Assembly: GCA_003241285.1 (NCBI GenBank)
Contig: QFOT01000086.1
Coordinates: forward strand, 1-8,954
Reading direction: 5' to 3'
From: Micavibrio aeruginosavorus
GTDB taxonomy: Bacteria > Pseudomonadota > Alphaproteobacteria > Micavibrionales > Micavibrionaceae
Length of the DNA: 8,954 nucleotides
Under the pieces are notes generated by a model. It was not told the origin of the DNA. It did no database searches and saw nothing but the letters and a program-made list of their open reading frames with translations. Positions within the stretch are counted from its first letter, which is position 1. Each line of letters starts with the position of its first letter. This document shows, piece after piece, positions 6,633-8,954 of this stretch. Made by a program: the position numbers and the translations under genes.

Positions 6633-7280
6633 ATGATGCTTATCAGCAGTACAAAAATAATAGTAGACCGCCCCAAATCTCCAGCTCTATGTTTTGGAGA
6701 AGTTGAGATTAATCATGGAGAAAAAGTTCTTCTGCTTGGCCCTTCTGGTTCCGGGAAGACGACCTTGTTATCTGTCATGGCTGGCTTGATGAGGCCAAAT
6801 GAGGGTAGGGTTGAATTTGAAGGTAGAGATATTTACTCCCTGCCAGAACACCGGAGAGATGTTCTGCGCGGAAAAAACTTTGGATTTATTTTTCAGACAT
6901 TGCATCTTTTGCCCTCATTAACAATGAGGCAGAATATTGCTCTAGCCGGGAAACTGGCTAAACAGAAAGACGAGGCGCGCCTTGAATATCTTCTTTCAAG
7001 GCTGGGCCTGGATGACAAATCGCATCGTAAACCGGCGGAGTTAAGTCAGGGAGAGCAGCAAAGAGCGGCTATCGCGCGGGCTGTGTTGAATAAGCCCTGT
7101 ATTATTATAGCGGATGAGCCGACTTCGGCTCTTGACGATCAAAATGCGCTAAAGGTTATGACTTTATTGGAAGAACAGGCAGAGGAAAATAACGCGGCCT
7201 TGCTGGTTGCTACACATGATAATCGAATTAGTGGTCGTTTTCCCAAAATAATATCTTTAGGCTTGTCTGGGAGAGTATAA
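6633..7280 (+). CDS. ABC transporter ATP-binding protein, MacB/LolD type
   Basis: A 215-residue ATPase subunit of normal length for the LolD/MacB/FtsE group. It has Walker A GPSGSGKTT (residues 36-44), the Q-loop in FGFIFQTLHLLPSLTMRQNI, signature LSQGEQQRAAIARA, Walker B IIIADEPTSALD and the H-loop ATHD. The start is 9 bases after the previous stop, with AGAGAGA as a weak ribosome site; a second ATG follows at once. The FtsX-like permease begins on the base after its stop. In this class ATP hydrolysis at the inner membrane drives movements of a periplasmic domain rather than classical import. By neighbourhood it matches the ATPase of the zinc-regulated Zrm/Zrg-type systems. The family is certain; the cargo is unknown. 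Confidence 0.92.
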   Translation: MMLISSTKIIVDRPKSPALCFGEVEINHGEKVLLLGPSGSGKTTLLSVMAGLMRPNEGRVEFEGRDIYSLPEHRRDVLRGKNFGFIFQTLHLLPSLTMRQNIALAGKLAKQKDEARLEYLLSRLGLDDKSHRKPAELSQGEQQRAAIARAVLNKPCIIIADEPTSALDDQNALKVMTLLEEQAEENNAALLVATHDNRISGRFPKIISLGLSGRV

Positions 7281-8486
7281 ATGAACCCTTTAAAAATCGC
7301 TTATGCAGCATTAATCAGCCGCCCGTTTCATTCTTTTTTGAACGCAAGCGCCGTTGCGGCAGGCGTTGCCTTGCTAGTGACGATTTTTCTGCTTTCCGAT
7401 GCAATCCAGCAAAGTATATCCCGAAATTCTCAAGGTGTCGATATCGTGGTTGGTGCCAAGGGAAGTCCTGTGCAGTTGGTTCTCTCGACAATATACCATT
7501 CGGATATTCCCGGCGGAAACATCGAAATGAAGGATTTTCAGCGTCTTCAGAAAAATCCCCAGATCAAAGAAGCTATTCCTGTTGCAATTGGCGACAATTA
7601 CAAAGGATGGCGCATAGTTGGCACAACACCCGCTTATCTGGATAATTTCGGCGCGAAATTTTCTCAGGGCCGTTCTTTTGCTAAGCCTTTTGAGGCAGTC
7701 GCAGGTGCGGCAACCGATTTAAAAATCGGTGATGAATTCGCAGCTATGCATGGATTTACAGCCGACGGCGATGATAAGCATGATTTTCACTTGTATAGGA
7801 TAGTAGGGGTTTTGCAGCCTACTGGAATGGTTCTGGACCGTCTGATCACGACCTCATTTGAGAGTGTGCAGGAATTACACTCTCATCACCATCATGACGA
7901 TCATGATGCCGCAGAAGAGGCCGCTTTAGGCCATGAGATAACGGCGGTTCTTCTTAAGGTTAAAAACCCGGTAGCAGTTTTAAATTTGCCCCGTGAAATC
8001 AACCAATCGACAAATATGATGGCCGTCAGTCCTCGCTTCCAAATGGTAAAATTATCCCAGAGTCTGGGGGTTGGAAAAAATGCCTTGATTGGTATTGGTT
8101 ATGGAGTCATGGGTTTGTCTTTTTTGATGTTGTTGTCCACATTAATGGCGAGCCTGTCCGCAAGAAAATATGATCTCGCAATTTTGCGCGTTATGGGCGC
8201 GTCCAGATTTATATTATCTTCTATCATCATTGCAGAATCTCTAATGCTCACAATTGCCGGCTCGGCGATAGGAATTTTAGCAGGCCATCTCATATCTGCT
8301 GTCATCGGGTTTTCTGTATCAGGGTTCGAAAATATTACGATGCCATTACACTTACTATTTCCTTCTATTATCGATATTAAAATAATTATGCTAGCAGTAG
8401 CGGCGGGATTGATCGCATCGGTTGCTCCGGCTATCTTGGCAAGAAGGACAGATATCGCTTCGATCCTGTCAACGGGAAAATACTGA
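7281..8486 (+). CDS. FtsX-like ABC permease with His-rich periplasmic insert (MacB/LolC type)
   Basis: A 401-residue permease with the type VII ABC topology: TM1 at about 21-39, a large periplasmic domain (about 40-265), then three TMs at about 268-290, 309-338 and 365-386. The FtsX core motif RKYDLAILRVMGASRFILSS (295-314) is present. The periplasmic domain carries a metal-binding-looking insert: HSHHHHDDHD at 200-209, H218, and an upstream DDKHDFH (164-170). Such His loops occur in zinc-responsive members of the family. The gene begins immediately after the stop of the ATPase gene (GGGAG at 7269-7273) and ends directly before the DUF3299-type gene. It probably forms a dimer with the ATPase. 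I infer a role in zinc acquisition or in moving a zinc-related lipoprotein or ligand across the periplasm. Confidence 0.9.
   Translation: MNPLKIAYAALISRPFHSFLNASAVAAGVALLVTIFLLSDAIQQSISRNSQGVDIVVGAKGSPVQLVLSTIYHSDIPGGNIEMKDFQRLQKNPQIKEAIPVAIGDNYKGWRIVGTTPAYLDNFGAKFSQGRSFAKPFEAVAGAATDLKIGDEFAAMHGFTADGDDKHDFHLYRIVGVLQPTGMVLDRLITTSFESVQELHSHHHHDDHDAAEEAALGHEITAVLLKVKNPVAVLNLPREINQSTNMMAVSPRFQMVKLSQSLGVGKNALIGIGYGVMGLSFLMLLSTLMASLSARKYDLAILRVMGASRFILSSIIIAESLMLTIAGSAIGILAGHLISAVIGFSVSGFENITMPLHLLFPSIIDIKIIMLAVAAGLIASVAPAILARRTDIASILSTGKY
7878..7904 (+). other. His/Asp cluster coding segment in the permease
   Basis: This segment encodes six histidines and three aspartates (residues 200-209) in nine codons within the periplasmic domain. 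It is a likely Zn(II) or other divalent-metal sensing or capture site. That the residues lie outside the cytoplasm follows from the FtsX topology. Confidence 0.7.
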
Positions 8487-8954
8487 ATGAAAATAGCTCT
8501 GGCAGTCATAGCAGTAGCACTTTTATTAAATGTTGCTGCCATGGCTTTAACATTTGAAGAAGGGGCGGATGCTCCGACCAGAACGATAGAGGATTATATC
8601 AAAGAATATGTCGACCTTCCGAAAGGAGCTACAGACTGGAAGATTTTTGGTAAAACCAAACAGGTAAATATCCAAGGGAAGACCAAGGATGGAATGGACT
8701 TTCAATACTATAAGCCTGAATTCCAAGCCGACATAAAAGCTCTCGATGGTAAACAGGTAACTGTTAAGGGATTTATGTTTCCGCTTAATAGTACTGACAA
8801 GCAAAGTCTATTCTTGATCGGGCCGTTTCCGGTCAATTGCCCATATCAATATCACGTGGGTCCTGCACTTGTTATTGAGGTTCATGCCGATAATCACCCG
8901 ACGGAATTTTCCTATGATCCAATTATTGTTACAGGCAAGCTCCAATTAGTGGCG
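8487..8954 (+). CDS. Exported DUF3299-type protein, 3'-truncated by the window end
   Basis: The frame opens with ATG directly after the permease stop (TGAATG) and stays open for 156 codons to the last base. Residues 1-20 are a Sec signal peptide (MKIALAVIAVALLLNVAAMA). The mature part includes DWKIFGKTKQ (50-59), then an OB-like beta region KQVTVKGFMFPLNSTD (89-104), LFLIGPFPVNCPYQYHVGPA (108-127) and VTGKLQL (148-154). The order GFMFPL, then a Cys/His strand (C118, H123, plus H133 and H137), then a final G-x-L strand, is what I recall of DUF3299 proteins. These often accompany FtsX-like zinc-responsive ABC genes (the Pseudomonas PA4063-PA4066 type). The few missing residues lie beyond the edge. 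Likely a periplasmic partner of the ABC transporter, possibly binding metal through Cys/His; function unproven. Confidence 0.8.
   Translation, partial: MKIALAVIAVALLLNVAAMALTFEEGADAPTRTIEDYIKEYVDLPKGATDWKIFGKTKQVNIQGKTKDGMDFQYYKPEFQADIKALDGKQVTVKGFMFPLNSTDKQSLFLIGPFPVNCPYQYHVGPALVIEVHADNHPTEFSYDPIIVTGKLQLVA

Noticed and set aside
8099..8542. Minus-strand frame of 147 codons opposite the permease C-terminus
   Set aside because: It is a shadow of the membrane segments of the FtsX-like gene; low-complexity Ile/Ala/Met content and no ribosome site or context.
8547..8804. Minus-strand frame of 85 codons inside the DUF3299-type gene
   Set aside because: It lies opposite a gene with signal peptide and family motifs, and its translation shows no recognisable domain.

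Overview
The window looks like part of an alphaproteobacterial chromosome. I infer this from the Tad/Flp pilus genes at the left edge and from the closest remembered relatives of the other proteins. It is an impression, not a computed assignment. Base composition looks moderate (mid-40s % G+C by eye, not counted), and the right-hand cluster seems more A+T-rich than the pilus genes. I see no tRNA, rRNA, CRISPR array, insertion sequence or transposase.

Left part (1-1938): the end of a Tad secretion system locus. A 5'-truncated tadC-like platform gene runs rightward. It meets two leftward genes end to end: a TadD-like TPR lipoprotein, and an exported protein with the pilus-formation N-terminal (CpaC-like) domain and a Cys-rich tail. 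All three belong to assembly of a Flp-type pilus.

Middle (1939-2185): a divergent intergenic region. On its right side is a good sigma70-type promoter (TTGCAA-18-TATAAC). Its -10 box lies inside a 13-bp element, GTTACATTATAAC, that matches 12 of 13 positions of the classical Zur core GTTATANTATAAC. On its left side is a 19-bp palindrome beside a weaker leftward promoter for the pilus genes.

Right part (2186-8954, continuing past the edge): one tight co-directional operon of seven genes with abutting or overlapping ends. The order is: (1) a small protein with a His-rich N-terminus and a CxxC motif; (2) a MinD/CooC-type P-loop ATPase; (3) a Y4yA-family fold-III PLP decarboxylase-like enzyme; (4) a cysteine-synthase-like PLP enzyme fused to a rhodanese domain, broken in this sequence by a one-base frameshift at an A tract; (5, 6) a MacB/LolCDE-type ABC ATPase and an FtsX-like permease with a His-rich periplasmic insert; (7) a secreted DUF3299-type protein cut by the window end.

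My reading is a zinc-starvation operon. The ABC/FtsX/DUF3299 half resembles the Zur-regulated Zrm (Pseudomonas) and Zrg (Vibrio) zinc systems. Here it is joined to a two-enzyme PLP module plus an ATPase that could make or modify a small amino-acid-derived or sulfur-containing ligand. The pairing of a cysteine-synthase-like enzyme with a fold-III decarboxylase recalls SbnA/SbnH of staphyloferrin B synthesis. The Zur site, gene order and motifs are seen in the sequence; the zincophore idea is inference.
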